NCBI RefSeq assembly: GCF_013697085.1
Contig: NZ_JACEFT010000005.1
Span: 142,372 to 206,371 of the forward strand
Source of the DNA: Billgrantia kenyensis
GTDB lineage: Bacteria; Pseudomonadota; Gammaproteobacteria; Pseudomonadales; Halomonadaceae
Reading direction: 5' to 3'
DNA length: 64,000 bases
Shown: piece by piece, positions 42,133 to 51,835 of the stretch
How the letters are laid out: each line of letters starts with the position of its first letter
Numbering within the stretch: position 1 is the first letter of the stretch
The notes under the pieces: model-generated
What the model saw: only the letters and a program-made list of their open reading frames with translations
The model's database searches: none
Told to the model about the DNA's origin: nothing
Made by a program: the position numbers and the translations under genes

Positions 42133-44220
42133 ATGAAAGCACAGCCACCACGTCACACTCCCGCTACGGCCACACCCCACGTGACCGGTTCGCCGGTCGA
42201 AGGATTCCGACGCACCGACGATCCCGGGTGGCACTGGCTCGAAGAGCGCGACGACCCCGAGGTCAGGGCCTTTCTCGAAGCGGCCAATGCGGAGTCCAAG
42301 GCCTGGATGGCCCCGCTCGATGATCTCGTCGAACGGCTCTACCACGGCCACCTTGCGCGTCGTGAACTGGCAGTCCACGGGCTGCGTACCCCGCTGGATC
42401 ATTTCACCTACTGGAGCGAGACGGCAGCCGACGCCGACTACCCGGTCTGGTGGCGCCACCCCAACGGTCACGAAGAAGAAGCCACCCGTATCCTGGACCT
42501 GCAGGCACGAGCCACGCCTGAGCACTACCTGGAGCTGGGCGAGATGGCCCTGTCACCGGATGAGTGCTGGCTGGCCTGGACCGAAGACACCAGCGGCGAT
42601 GAAAGATACTCGCTCTACCTCAAGCCACTGCCCGACGGCGAAGTCCGTTTGCTTCTGGAGGAGGTCGGTCCGGAGCTGACCTGGGCAGAGGACAACACCA
42701 CGCTGCTGTTCACTCGCTACGACGCCACTCAGCGCCCCGACAGCGTATGGCGCTTGCCGCTCAGCGCCAGCCAGGCAGGCGAGCCATCGCTGATCATGCG
42801 CGAGGAGGATCCCGAGTTCTGGCTTGGGCTGGGCAAGACCCGCTCCCGCCAATGGCTGGTCCTGGAAAGCGCCTCGAAGGATACCAGCGAGTGCCATCTC
42901 ATCCCCGCCCGAGCCCCCACCGAGCCACCGCGCTGCTTTCGTACAAGGGAGAAGGGAGTGGAGTACGGCCTGGAGCATCGTCCAGGGCATTTCTACGTGC
43001 TGCACAATCGCGGCGCCCCGCACTTCCGCCTGGACGTGGTCGAGGAAGCGAAGACGGCCAGCCAATGGCAGCCGCTGATTGGCCACCGCGACGACATTAC
43101 CCTGGAAGGCGTCGAGGCGTTCGCGTGGGGCCTGGCCGTTACCGAGCGCGACCATGACGAGGCCCAAGTGCACGTTCGCATCATCGAGCTCGACGATAGC
43201 CACGCCATGCAGCGCGACGAACGCCTGGCTCTGCCCGAGTCGCCCTGCAGCCTGATGCTCGGCGAGGTGCCGGACTTCGCCAGCCGACGGCTGCGCCTGC
43301 GCGAGGAATCCTTCGTCATGCCGGTATGCTGGCTCGAGCATGACCTGGACAGCGGGGAGCGCCAGGTTCTCAAGTCGCAGCCCATACACGGCGACCTGCA
43401 GCCGCAGGATCTCTGCAGCGAGCGGATCTGGGCACGAGGCCATGACGGCGAGCGGATACCGGTCTCGGTGGTGATGCGTGCCGACCTGGTCGGCCGACCG
43501 CTGCCCACGCTCCTGTATGGCTACGGCGCCTATGGCGAGGTCCTCGACCCCTGGTTCTCTGTCGCCAGGCTCGAACTACTGGCCCGCGGTGTGGCCTTCG
43601 CCGTGGCCCATGTGCGCGGCGGCGGTGACCGCGGCGAACCCTGGTACCTGGCCGGCAAGCTCGAGCACAAGGAGAACAGCTTCCATGACTTTCTGGCGGC
43701 ACGCAACGCCTTGGTCGAGAAGGGCTTCAGCGACGGCGAGCGCATTGCCGCCTACGGCGCCAGCGCGGGCGGACTGCTGGTAGGTGCCAGCCTCAACCTG
43801 GCGCCTGAGGCCTTCTGCGCCGCCGTACTCGACGTCCCGTTCGTTGACGTACTGCGCACCATGGAGAATCCCGACCTGCCATTGACCACTGCGGAATACA
43901 CCGAGTGGGGCAATCCCGATGAGCTTGACGCACGCAAGCGAATCCGCGCCTACTCACCGCTGGACAATCTCTCTCCTCAGCCCTACCCCGCTCTTTTCCT
44001 GCAGGGCAGCTGGCACGACACACGGGTTCCCTACTGGGAGCCCGCTAAGCTCTATGCCCGCTTGACCGAGATGAGGACCGCCCGTGGCCCCGTGCTGCTG
44101 CGGACCGACATGGCCGCTGGCCACGGTGGCGCCTCGGGGCGCTTCAAGGCATGGCACGACAATGCCCGGCAGGACGCCTTCATCCTCTGGGCGCTCGGAG
44201 TCGCCGACAGGGAAAGCTGA
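42133..44220 (+). CDS. ptrB: Prolyl oligopeptidase family (S9A), oligopeptidase B-like
   Basis: About 695 residues. N-terminal seven-bladed propeller region (residues 70-400) gates a C-terminal alpha/beta hydrolase. Catalytic Ser in YGASAGGLLVGASLN, Asp in GSWHDTRVPYWEPAK, His in AAGHGGASGRF. HVRGGGDRGEPWYLAGK and YTEWGNPDE are oligopeptidase B features; that enzyme cuts small peptides after Arg or Lys. No signal peptide. Start uncertain: MKAQPPRH used, Met codons 12 and 22 codons upstream (42097, 42067) lack good ribosome-binding sites too. Confidence 0.9.
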   Translation: MKAQPPRHTPATATPHVTGSPVEGFRRTDDPGWHWLEERDDPEVRAFLEAANAESKAWMAPLDDLVERLYHGHLARRELAVHGLRTPLDHFTYWSETAADADYPVWWRHPNGHEEEATRILDLQARATPEHYLELGEMALSPDECWLAWTEDTSGDERYSLYLKPLPDGEVRLLLEEVGPELTWAEDNTTLLFTRYDATQRPDSVWRLPLSASQAGEPSLIMREEDPEFWLGLGKTRSRQWLVLESASKDTSECHLIPARAPTEPPRCFRTREKGVEYGLEHRPGHFYVLHNRGAPHFRLDVVEEAKTASQWQPLIGHRDDITLEGVEAFAWGLAVTERDHDEAQVHVRIIELDDSHAMQRDERLALPESPCSLMLGEVPDFASRRLRLREESFVMPVCWLEHDLDSGERQVLKSQPIHGDLQPQDLCSERIWARGHDGERIPVSVVMRADLVGRPLPTLLYGYGAYGEVLDPWFSVARLELLARGVAFAVAHVRGGGDRGEPWYLAGKLEHKENSFHDFLAARNALVEKGFSDGERIAAYGASAGGLLVGASLNLAPEAFCAAVLDVPFVDVLRTMENPDLPLTTAEYTEWGNPDELDARKRIRAYSPLDNLSPQPYPALFLQGSWHDTRVPYWEPAKLYARLTEMRTARGPVLLRTDMAAGHGGASGRFKAWHDNARQDAFILWALGVADRES

Positions 44221-44230
44221 GCCCACGACG

Positions 44231-44258
44231 CACAGACCCGGCCAAGGCCGGGTCTGTG
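44231..44258. terminator. Strong bidirectional hairpin between peptidase and Gly-rich gene
   Basis: CACAGACCCGGCC-AA-GGCCGGGTCTGTG, a perfect 13-bp stem with a 2-nt loop, 10 nt after the peptidase stop and 15 nt past the stop of the convergent Gly-rich gene. No T-run on either strand. Confidence 0.75.
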
Positions 44259-44273
44259 ACAAGGCACTGCGTG

Positions 44274-44909
44274 TTAGCTGCCGCCGCCAGCGCCTCCACC
44301 CGAGCCGCCGCCAGCGCCTCCACCCGAGCCACCGCCAGCGCCTCCACCCGAGCCGCCTCCGGAACCGCCGCTACCGCCGCCGCCTGAACCACCGCTACCG
44401 CCGCCTCCGGAGCCACCCCCGCCGTTGCCGCCGCCGGAGCCACCCCCGCCATTGCCGCCGCCGGAGCCACCTCCACCGTTGCCACCGCCGGACCCACCCC
44501 CGCCGTTGCCGCCGCCATTACCGGGCCCGTTGCCGCCGCCATTACCGGGGCCGTTGCCACCATTGTCACCGTTACCCGGACCGCTGCCGCCGTTGCTAGG
44601 ATTCCCGCCGGTGTCTCCGCCGCCTGAAGGCGGCGAGGCTCTACCGACCTGCCGCACCCCACCATTCCCGACAGACCCATCGAATCCCATGCCTTCGGCC
44701 AGGCCAGCACCGGTTGGCGGCAACCAAAGAAGCAGCTGTTCGAGTTCCTCATCGCTCAGCACAGCGCCTTCCTGAAACAGGGCCTCCCAGCGCTGGAACA
44801 GCTCCTCATCGCTGAGCGGCTCACTCCACATCTGCGACTGTGCCTGGGCGTTCGCCGCCAGGGCGACACCCAGCGTCATGCCAGCCACTGCAAACCATTC
44901 CCGTTTCAT
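44274..44909 (-). CDS. Secreted glycine-rich repeat protein
   Basis: 211 residues. Signal peptide MKREWFAVAGMTLGVALAANAQA, an acidic segment (MWSEPLSDEELFQRWEALF, LSDEELEQLLLWLPP; two SDEEL copies), then from residue 85 onward almost only Gly, Ser, Asn, Pro and Ala. That tail has nine-residue GGGGSGGGN units (four) and eight-residue GGGSGGGA units (three). No anchor or Cys. Such low-complexity tails are flexible and often cell-surface or matrix-associated; function unknown. Monocistronic, AGGAGG-type ribosome-binding site. Exact repeats make the length prone to slippage or assembly error. Confidence 0.8.
   Translation of the reverse strand: MKREWFAVAGMTLGVALAANAQAQSQMWSEPLSDEELFQRWEALFQEGAVLSDEELEQLLLWLPPTGAGLAEGMGFDGSVGNGGVRQVGRASPPSGGGDTGGNPSNGGSGPGNGDNGGNGPGNGGGNGPGNGGGNGGGGSGGGNGGGGSGGGNGGGGSGGGNGGGGSGGGGSGGSGGGGSGGSGGGSGGGAGGGSGGGAGGGSGGGAGGGS
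44281..44356. repeat. 24-bp tandem repeat, three copies
   Basis: Unit GCCTCCACCCGAGCCGCCGCCA and near-identical neighbours, encoding GGGSGGGA at the C-terminus of the Gly-rich protein. Copies differ at a few third positions. Confidence 0.8.
44409..44516. repeat. 27-bp tandem repeat, four copies
   Basis: Unit beginning GGAGCCACCCCCGCCGTTGC and ending CGCCGCC, encoding the GGGGSGGGN nonapeptide. Copies vary at synonymous positions, so the array is not a very recent duplication. Confidence 0.8.
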
Positions 44910-45119
44910 GTCCCCCTCCTTTACCGACAAACTCTCACCGGCCGACTCACCAATACACACAAGGTTACAATCCAGTAACCACTAGCATCGTGGTGAACGC
45001 CGCAAAGCACCATCGGCAATGAAGATGAATCGGGATATCAGAGTCCTGATACAGGAGAGGGGCAGGGTTTATTCAGTACTTGGGGCCGCCATATCAAAAA
45101 CGGTCGTACCCCAACGGGA

Positions 45120-45617
45120 TCAGCCATCAATCGGCAGTATGGCGATGATATGGTCTTCGAGCTCGTCTTCCGACACATCTCGCTGGGAGAGGGCAAAACT
45201 ACGCACACTGATGCCCTTGCGGTGGACACGCTCAGGGTCACCGCAAATCAAGGGGTGCCAGCCGGCAAGCCGCCGCCCCTCCGCGATGCGGCGATAGGCG
45301 CAGGACTTGGGCAGCCAGCGAAATTCATCGACACGCTCTGGCGTGAGCCGAGCGCAGTCAGGCACTCGGCTTTGACGATTGGGATAGTCGCTGCAGCGAC
45401 AGCTGTGGATATCCAGCAGTTCGCACGCCACGCCAAGCACGGCAAGATCGCCGCTCTCTTCATCCTGGAACTTGACCAGGCAACACTGGCCGCAGCCATC
45501 GCACAGCGCTTCCCACTCCTCGGCAGTAAGCTCCTCGAGGTCGAAGCGCTCCCAGAATCGATCACGCATGTCGATGACTGCCGGGATGCACCCGCCTTGT
45601 CCGGTTCCAGTCGACAT
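45120..45617 (-). CDS. ycgN: YcgN-family cysteine cluster protein (UPF0260)
   Basis: 165 residues. Signature LCDGCGQCCLVKFQDEESGD, then VACELLDIHSCRCSDYPNR, DCARLTP, WLPKSCAYRRIAEGR and WHPLICGD match YcgN. The Cys cluster suggests a metal or Fe-S site; the biochemical role is unknown in the family. Start at MSTGTGQGG used; MRDRFWERF at 45569 fits family alignments about as well. Follows ycgL by 30 nt on the same strand, as in many gammaproteobacteria. Confidence 0.9.
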   Translation of the reverse strand: MSTGTGQGGCIPAVIDMRDRFWERFDLEELTAEEWEALCDGCGQCCLVKFQDEESGDLAVLGVACELLDIHSCRCSDYPNRQSRVPDCARLTPERVDEFRWLPKSCAYRRIAEGRRLAGWHPLICGDPERVHRKGISVRSFALSQRDVSEDELEDHIIAILPIDG

Positions 45618-45647
45618 GACGAGCCGCCGGCTCAACCATCAGCGACA

Positions 45648-45959
45648 TCAGTAGCGTGCCTCAGTGGGGGTCCGATAAAGGTCGAGCAGGTACTCGTCCT
45701 TGGCCGGAGGCAACTGCAGGTAGAAGCCCTTGTCACGAATGGCGGCAATGACATCGCTCGCCTTGGCCCGAGCCAGCGGCTTGTCCGGCGTAAGGATCAG
45801 GGTCATGGCGGATACCGGCTTGCCGAATCGCTCGAGCAACGCCTCGGGAAGCCCGGCAAGCCCTTGGCGCTTGTCTACATAGAGGTACATCTCTTCCTTC
45901 CGCGAGCTCTTGAATATCTCGCACAACAGCTTGTCACCTTGCATTCGATCATCTGTCAT
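45648..45959 (-). CDS. ycgL: YcgL-family protein
   Basis: 103 residues starting [10 protein letters not shown]. YcgL family pattern: [58 protein letters not shown]. Small alpha/beta fold of unknown function. Its ATG shares a base with the rnd stop (TAATG), so translation is coupled to RNase D. The rnd-ycgL-ycgN order recurs in gammaproteobacteria, hinting at an RNA-related role. Confidence 0.92.
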   Translation of the reverse strand: MTDDRMQGDKLLCEIFKSSRKEEMYLYVDKRQGLAGLPEALLERFGKPVSAMTLILTPDKPLARAKASDVIAAIRDKGFYLQLPPAKDEYLLDLYRTPTEARY

Positions 45960-47086
45960 TAGGCTGCAATCTCCTTGAGTGCCTGGCTGAGCGGCTCCGC
46001 GAGGCACTCGCCGCGCCAGCCTTCAGGCAACGGCAGCGGCTCGCCGGCCAGGTCGGCCGTGATCAACGCCTCCAGGTCACGCCGGCGCATCAGCACTTCC
46101 GGCGCCAGCCCCAGTCGCTCGGCAAAATCGTTGACGACTCGCTTCAGCGCCTTCATGCGCTGCTTGTAGTCTGCCCCCAGGGGCGATGGCAGGGCTGCCG
46201 GCAGCATGGCCGCATCGCACTTGCGAGCCTGCCTTACCAGTGCCAGCAAAGTATCTCCGTCACGCTTGATCAGGCCTGGTTTGATCTCCTCGATCTCACC
46301 CAGCTGAAAGCGATTTTCGGGCATATGCTCGGCAATCCCGAACAGCACTCGGTCATTGACCAGCCAACCCCGTGGCAAGTTACGCTGCCTAGCCTCGCCC
46401 TCGCGCCAGGTGGTCAGCAGTCGGTAGGCCTCGATCTGGCGAGGCGACAGGCGCCACAGCTGGCGGTGGCGACGATACCACTCGGCGTCCGCTTCATCGC
46501 TGCGAAGCGCCTGGGCCATCAACTCACGGCAGTCGTCCTCTAGCCACTCGCGGCGCCCGAACCGATCCAATGCGTCGCGCTGATGCTCCCAAACCTTGAG
46601 CAGAAAGACCACGTCCAGCGCCGCGTAGAGCTGCTGCGAATCGCTCAAGGGGCGCTGCAGCCAGTCGGAGCGCGTCTCGTCCTTGGGCAGTGACTCACCG
46701 GTCCAGAACTCGACCAGGCGCTGATAACCCATGGCCGGGTTTTCACCCAGCAGGGCCTGGGCGATCTGGGTATCCACCAGCGGCGCCACCGACGCTCCCG
46801 CCCAGTGGGCCAGCACTTCCAGATCCTCGCTGCTGGCGTGCAGCAGCTTGAGCGGCCCTTCTCCGAGCAGTCGACGAAAATCATCGGTACAATCGACCGC
46901 CTGGGGATCGACCAGCCAGACTGGCCCACCTGCGGAGAATTGGATCAGTGCCGGCACCGGATGGAAGGTCCTCTCACGGAAAAATTCGGTGTCCAGCGCG
47001 ATCACCTCGGCCTGGGCCACTTCGACGCAGGCCGCATCGAGCGCCTCAGGGGTATCGATCCAGCGTATTTCGGGAGTCAGGGTCAT
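45959..47086 (-). CDS. rnd: Ribonuclease D
   Basis: 375 residues. DEDD 3'-5' exonuclease for tRNA and stable RNA 3' ends: Exo [12 protein letters not shown], Exo [16 protein letters not shown], Exo [19 protein letters not shown] domains follow ([33 protein letters not shown]). Good length for the family. First of the rnd-ycgL-ycgN unit; recR lies 31 nt upstream on the same strand. Confidence 0.95.
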   Translation of the reverse strand: MTLTPEIRWIDTPEALDAACVEVAQAEVIALDTEFFRERTFHPVPALIQFSAGGPVWLVDPQAVDCTDDFRRLLGEGPLKLLHASSEDLEVLAHWAGASVAPLVDTQIAQALLGENPAMGYQRLVEFWTGESLPKDETRSDWLQRPLSDSQQLYAALDVVFLLKVWEHQRDALDRFGRREWLEDDCRELMAQALRSDEADAEWYRRHRQLWRLSPRQIEAYRLLTTWREGEARQRNLPRGWLVNDRVLFGIAEHMPENRFQLGEIEEIKPGLIKRDGDTLLALVRQARKCDAAMLPAALPSPLGADYKQRMKALKRVVNDFAERLGLAPEVLMRRRDLEALITADLAGEPLPLPEGWRGECLAEPLSQALKEIAA

Positions 47087-47117
47087 TCAGTCGTCCGGCT
47101 AGTCAGTTTGGAAGTGC

Positions 47118-47723
47118 TCATTCGCCACGAAATGGCAGGCGTCCATTGAAGGCACGACTGAGGGTGCCACCATCGACATACTCGAGCTCACCTCCCATGG
47201 GAACGCCGTAGGCCAGTCGCGACAGTCTTACGCCATGGGGGGCCAGCTGCGCGGCGATGTAGTGCGCCGTAGCCTCACCCTCTACCGTGGGGTTGGTGGC
47301 AAGGATCACTTCCTCCACGCCCCCCTCGCCAACACGCCCCTCGAGTTGATCCAGGCCAAGATCCTCTGGGCCGATGCCATCCAGCGGCGAGAGATGGCCA
47401 TGGAGCACGAAATAGCGCCCGCGATATCCGCCGGCTTCCTCGATGGCCAGTTGATCGGCAGGAGACTCGACAACGCAAAGCAAGGCATCGTCGCGTCGAG
47501 TACTGGTGCACAGCGTGCAGACCTCTTCCTCGGTCAGCGTGCGGCAACGCCGGCAGTAGCCGACCTGCTCCAGCGCCTGGTCGAGCACGGCGGTCAGGCG
47601 ACGACCGCCGTCGCGGTCACGCTCGAGCAAATGCATCGCCATGCGCTGCGCGGTCTTGGGGCCTACGCCCGGCAATACCCGCAGCGACTCCATCAGCCTC
47701 TCGACAAGAGGGGAAAAGCTCAT
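47118..47723 (-). CDS. recR: Recombination mediator RecR
   Basis: 201 residues. Helix-hairpin-helix [20 protein letters not shown], Cys4 zinc finger (Cys57, 60, 69, 72), Toprim domain with [15 protein letters not shown] and [19 protein letters not shown], and C-terminal [19 protein letters not shown]. With RecF and RecO it loads RecA on gapped DNA. Start at [10 protein letters not shown]. Belongs to the dnaX-ybaB-recR group on this strand. Confidence 0.97.
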   Translation of the reverse strand: MSFSPLVERLMESLRVLPGVGPKTAQRMAMHLLERDRDGGRRLTAVLDQALEQVGYCRRCRTLTEEEVCTLCTSTRRDDALLCVVESPADQLAIEEAGGYRGRYFVLHGHLSPLDGIGPEDLGLDQLEGRVGEGGVEEVILATNPTVEGEATAHYIAAQLAPHGVRLSRLAYGVPMGGELEYVDGGTLSRAFNGRLPFRGE

Positions 47724-47739
47724 AATTGATCTCAGGCTG

Positions 47740-47762
47740 GCTCGCTCTGAAACTGAGCGAGC
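47740..47762. other. Inverted repeat between ybaB and recR
   Basis: GCTCGCTC-TGAAACT-GAGCGAGC, 8-bp perfect stem, 17 nt upstream of recR. No T-run. Could attenuate or stabilise the dnaX-ybaB-recR transcript. Confidence 0.45.
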
Positions 47763-47874
47763 GATGGTCAGGCTAGGCAACAATCCTCGAAGAAGCGGAG
47801 TTTACAGGTTGTAAATGAGCATTCTAAGAGGATTGTTAACGCCGCATGGCCGAGCGCAGCCGGTTTCAGCCGAG

Positions 47875-48201
47875 TCAGAAGGGCATCTTGAAACCAGGCG
47901 GAAGGTTCAACCCCGCCGTAGCCTCTTCCATCTTCTCGCGTGAGTTCGCCTCGACCTTGCGCACGGCATCGTTGACCGCTGCTGCCAGCAGATCTTCGAG
48001 CAGCTCCTTGTCTTCTTCCATGACACTGGGATCGATATCGACCTTGCTCACGTCATGGCGACCGTTCATGGTGACCTTGACCATTCCCGCGCCGGCCTCC
48101 CCGGTCACCTGGGCCTTGGCGATTTCCTCCTGCACGCGCTGCATTTTTTCCTGCATTTCCTGGGCCTGCTTCATCAGGTTGCCCATTCCACCTTTCATCA
48201 T
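47875..48201 (-). CDS. ybaB: YbaB/EbfC-family nucleoid-associated protein
   Basis: 108 residues. N-terminal helix [32 protein letters not shown], strands [19 protein letters not shown] and a C-terminal helix, ending [11 protein letters not shown], all as in YbaB. DNA-binding dimer of broad gene effect. 39 nt after dnaX, as is usual. Confidence 0.96.
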   Translation of the reverse strand: MMKGGMGNLMKQAQEMQEKMQRVQEEIAKAQVTGEAGAGMVKVTMNGRHDVSKVDIDPSVMEEDKELLEDLLAAAVNDAVRKVEANSREKMEEATAGLNLPPGFKMPF

Positions 48202-48240
48202 GGTCGTTCCTCTCGATTGGCTGTATGAGACTGTCGAATG

Positions 48241-50292
48241 TCAGGCCCTTGGTGCCATGTCAGCAGGCTTGACGGTCGGTTCGATCAGGCGCGCACCCAG
48301 GCTTTCCTGCAACTGCTTGACGTGCGGGTCGCGCTTGAGAGCGGCCACCGCCTCGGCATGGCGCTCCGCGGCGATCCGGTCGGCACGCTGGCGGGGGGTT
48401 TCCACTTGTGCAGGAAGTGCCCCCGCTTCGATCACGAGCTGTCGCGTAATGCCGATTCCTTTCAGCGCATCCTGTACGCGGCGCACGTGAATCTCGGCAT
48501 TCATGGCCTCCTGGGACGGGTCCAGGCGCAGTACCAGCCGATGTCCGTCATCGGTTTCGACCACGCAGTGAGCCGCGAGGTTGCGTGTCAGCCCGCCAAG
48601 GCCAAGTGAATCGAAGCGGTTCAACCACTCATCGTGACCGAGTCGCTCGCCGGCTTCGACCTCGGTGGGCACGGCTTGAGGCTGCGGCACGTCGACCGGC
48701 GGCACGGGGGGCTCCGATGCCGGCTCGGGGGTTTCGAGAATGGCGACATCGGTCTCTTCCGCCACCGGCGCCGCCTCGGCCCGGGCTGGCGACGACAGCG
48801 TCGGCTCCGGCATGGGATCAAGGACGGCTTCCTGTTCGGGGTCGCCGCCTTGATGTTCTGAATACTGTGCGTCAACCGCCGCATGCCGAACCTGGGCTGG
48901 CTCCATGGCCGGCGCTTCCTCCCAGGGCGGCGGCGGTTCGGCCTCGCCGATCGGGCCTGTGCCTTGCGCCGACACCTCGAGGGACAGCGGTTGCGCCGCT
49001 CGCTCGAGTTCCACTGCACGCTCGGGAGCGTTCTGCCCGGAGGGAGAACTGCCTTCCGCAGCGGGCGCAGCCGCCGGCGAGGGCGCGGAGGAGTTCGTTG
49101 ACGCCTCGCCGGCCTCGCCCGGCGCCACAGGCGGCGTGCCGCTTGCCGCGCCTTTCAGCGGCAGCGGTGTCCTGGCCGGCTGTGGCACGCCCTGGGGGCG
49201 AAAGGCCAGCATGCGCAGCAGGGTCATCTCCAGCGCCGTGCGCAGGTCGGGCGCGTGGCCCATGTCGCCGCGTCCCTGAATGCCGATCTGGTAATAGAGC
49301 TGCACGTCCTCGGCGGTGAAACGCGAGGCCAGGGCGAGGATTGCCTCGCGGTCACCGTGGCCGTTATCGACGGCATCGGGCACCATCTGGGCCACGGCCA
49401 GGCGATGCAACACGGCGGTCATGTCATCGAGCACGGCGGCGAAATCCGGCCCCTGCTCGGCCAACTGCGCTACTTCGGCCAGCAGCCGCGGCGCATCGAT
49501 GTCGGCCAGCGCCTCGATGAGCGCCAGCACATGGCGATGGTCGAGCGTGCCGAGCATGGCGGCGACATCGGCGTGGCGAACCTGGCCCTGACCGAAGGCG
49601 ATGGCCTGGTCGCTGAGGCTCATGGCATCGCGCATCGAGCCGTCGGCGGCCCGCCCCAGCAGCCACAGTGCACTCTCCTCGAAGTCGATGCCCTCCGCCT
49701 CGAGCACCTTGGAGAGATGCGTGACGATTCGCTCCGGCGGCATGTTCTTGAGAGTGAACTGCAGGCAGCGCGACAGCACCGTGGCCGGCAGCTTCTGCGG
49801 ATCGGTAGTGGCGAGCAGGAACTTGACGTGGGGCGGCGGCTCCTCGAGCGTCTTGAGCAGAGCGTTGAAGCTGCTGGTCGAGAGCATGTGCACCTCGTCG
49901 ATGAGATACACCTTGTAGCGGCCCTGGGTCGGGGCGTACTGCACGTTGTCGAGCAGCTCGCGGGTGTCCTCCACCTTGGTGCGGGAGGCGGCATCCACCT
50001 CGATCAGGTCGACGAAACGTCCCTCGTCGATGGCTCGGCAGCTGTCACACTCACCGCAGGGAGTGGAGGTAACCCCGTCGTCGCCATGCCCCTTGGCCGT
50101 ACAGTTGAGGCATTTGGCAAGTATTCTTGCCAGCGTGGTCTTGCCGACGCCGCGCGTACCCGTGAACAGGTAGGCGTGGTGCAGGCGCCCCTGATCGAGG
50201 GCGTTGACCAGCGCACGCTGGACGTGCTCCTGGCCGACCAGTTCGTGAAACGTACGCGGCCGCCACTTGCGGGCCAGAACCTGATAGCTCAT
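48241..50292 (-). CDS. dnaX: DNA polymerase III tau subunit DnaX
   Basis: 683 residues. MSYQVLARKWRPRTFHELVGQ, Walker A FTGTRGVGKTTLARI, Cys4 zinc (CLNC, CGECDSC), DEVHMLSTSSFNALLKTLEEPP (Walker B) and SRCLQF (sensor). The clamp-loader ATPase (1-365) is followed by a Pro/Glu/Ala-rich linker (390-560) and the C-terminal alpha/DnaB-binding domain (570-680). No A-rich slippery sequence is present, so a gamma product would need another mechanism. First of dnaX-ybaB-recR. Confidence 0.96.
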   Translation of the reverse strand: MSYQVLARKWRPRTFHELVGQEHVQRALVNALDQGRLHHAYLFTGTRGVGKTTLARILAKCLNCTAKGHGDDGVTSTPCGECDSCRAIDEGRFVDLIEVDAASRTKVEDTRELLDNVQYAPTQGRYKVYLIDEVHMLSTSSFNALLKTLEEPPPHVKFLLATTDPQKLPATVLSRCLQFTLKNMPPERIVTHLSKVLEAEGIDFEESALWLLGRAADGSMRDAMSLSDQAIAFGQGQVRHADVAAMLGTLDHRHVLALIEALADIDAPRLLAEVAQLAEQGPDFAAVLDDMTAVLHRLAVAQMVPDAVDNGHGDREAILALASRFTAEDVQLYYQIGIQGRGDMGHAPDLRTALEMTLLRMLAFRPQGVPQPARTPLPLKGAASGTPPVAPGEAGEASTNSSAPSPAAAPAAEGSSPSGQNAPERAVELERAAQPLSLEVSAQGTGPIGEAEPPPPWEEAPAMEPAQVRHAAVDAQYSEHQGGDPEQEAVLDPMPEPTLSSPARAEAAPVAEETDVAILETPEPASEPPVPPVDVPQPQAVPTEVEAGERLGHDEWLNRFDSLGLGGLTRNLAAHCVVETDDGHRLVLRLDPSQEAMNAEIHVRRVQDALKGIGITRQLVIEAGALPAQVETPRQRADRIAAERHAEAVAALKRDPHVKQLQESLGARLIEPTVKPADMAPRA

Positions 50293-50542
50293 TGCAGCAC
50301 GAATTCCTTGCAGCAGGGGCTGGCTGGCAGCCGGTCGGAGCAGGGCTTGCTTCACCCCGGCGAGTTGTCCGGGCACGAGCCGAACGCGAAAGCCCCCATT
50401 CTACCGCCTGAGGGCAGGGGCGCAAAGACCGCTCCCCCTCGATGGCCCGCCCCGCGGCGGCAAGGCGGGTGTTGCCGACACGCCGGCCAGCCATTGTGTG
50501 CTAGCATTTGTTGATTATTCTCGACATTGCGCCGGAGCCAAG

Positions 50543-51829
50543 ATGTCACAGCCACGCTGCGCCTCCTATTATACTGCCTCGATCCACCAGGAGTCGGACT
50601 ACCCGCCGCTGCAAGGGGAGATATCCGTCGATGTGGCCATCGTCGGCGGCGGCTTCACCGGCGTCGCCGCGGCGGTGGAGCTGGCCGAACGTGGCTATCG
50701 GGTGGCCATCGTCGAGGCCAACAAGATCGGCTGGGGCGCCAGCGGTCGCAACGGCGGGCAGGTCACCGGCAGCCTCTCGGGCGAGGACGCCATGCGCAAG
50801 CAGATGCGTCGCACCCTGGGCACGGCCGCCGACGATTTCGTCTGGAACCTGCGCTGGCGCGGCCAGCGCATCATCCGCGAGCGCGTCGAGAAGTACGCCA
50901 TCCCCTGCGACCTCAAGCCGGGGCACCTCCAGGCCGCCTGGAAGCCCGGGCACATGGAGGCGCTGCGCGCCGACTTCGAGGCCTGCCAGGCCCGCGGCAT
51001 GGGCGAGCACGTCGAACTGCTCGATGCCCGCCAGGTGCGCGAAGTGGTACGTACCGAGTGCTACCACGGCGGCCTGCTCAACCGCTACAACCTGCACCTG
51101 CACCCACTGAACCTGTGCCTGGGCGAGGCTCGTGTCGCCGCGCAGCTGGGCACACGGATCTTCGAGCACTCCCCGGTCGAGCGCATCGAGCACGGTCCTT
51201 CGCCTGCCGTGGTCACGGCCGGCGGCAAGGTCCGCGCCGAGCGGGTGCTGCTGGCCGGCAATGCCTACCATCGCCTCGAGCGCCGCCGCCTGGGCGGCAA
51301 GCTGTTCCCGGCCTCGCTGGGCATCGTCACCACCGCACCGCTAGGGGGGCTGGCCGAGGCCATCAATCCGCACGACCTCGCCGTCTACGATTGTCGCTTC
51401 GTGCTCGACTACTACCGCCTCACCGCCGACGGCCGGCTGCTGTTCGGCGGCGGAGCCAATTACTCCGGCAAGGATTCTCCCGACATTGCCGCCGAGCTGC
51501 GCCCACGCCTGGAAGCCACCTTCCCTCAGCTAAAAGGCACACCCATCGACTACGCCTGGCAGGGCATGGCGGGGATCGTGGTCAATCGCATTCCCATGCT
51601 CGGCAAGCTGTCCGACCATGTCTACTACGCCCAGGGCTACTCCGGGCATGGCCTGGCCACATCGCATATCGTCGGCGAGGTCATGGCCCAGGCGATGGCC
51701 GGCCACCTGGAAGCGTTCGACACCTTCGCCGCCTGCCGCCACGTCAAGGTGCCGTTCAGCGAGCTGCTGGGCAACCCGCTGCTTGCCGTCGGCATGTGGT
51801 ACTACCAGCTGCTCGAGCGCTGGCGCTGA
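50543..51829 (+). CDS. FAD-dependent oxidoreductase, PuuB-like
   Basis: 428 residues, DAO/GlyOx family. FAD fingerprint VAIVGGGFTGVAAAVELAERG at about 31-51, VEANKIGWGASGRNGGQ, RLLFGGGANYSG and NRIPMLGKLSDHVYYAQGYSGHGLA. Nearest known types oxidise gamma-glutamylputrescine or N-methyl amino acids. Start at MSQPRCASYY, GGAG 7 nt upstream. Convergent with the HDAC-type amidohydrolase, 6 nt apart. The pairing hints at polyamine or acylated amine breakdown. Confidence 0.88.
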   Translation: MSQPRCASYYTASIHQESDYPPLQGEISVDVAIVGGGFTGVAAAVELAERGYRVAIVEANKIGWGASGRNGGQVTGSLSGEDAMRKQMRRTLGTAADDFVWNLRWRGQRIIRERVEKYAIPCDLKPGHLQAAWKPGHMEALRADFEACQARGMGEHVELLDARQVREVVRTECYHGGLLNRYNLHLHPLNLCLGEARVAAQLGTRIFEHSPVERIEHGPSPAVVTAGGKVRAERVLLAGNAYHRLERRRLGGKLFPASLGIVTTAPLGGLAEAINPHDLAVYDCRFVLDYYRLTADGRLLFGGGANYSGKDSPDIAAELRPRLEATFPQLKGTPIDYAWQGMAGIVVNRIPMLGKLSDHVYYAQGYSGHGLATSHIVGEVMAQAMAGHLEAFDTFAACRHVKVPFSELLGNPLLAVGMWYYQLLERWR

Positions 51830-51835
51830 GTTCGG

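Noticed and set aside
45036..45051. Inverted repeat TATCAG-AGTC-CTGATA after ycgN
   Set aside because: Perfect but short, no T-run and no adjacent start; no function can be supported.
48241..50292. Programmed frameshift for a gamma form of DnaX
   Set aside because: No A-AAA-AAG-type slippery run exists in the gene.
50293..50542. 4.5S SRP RNA before dnaX
   Set aside because: The conserved core (GTCAGGTCCGGAAGG...) is absent on both strands.
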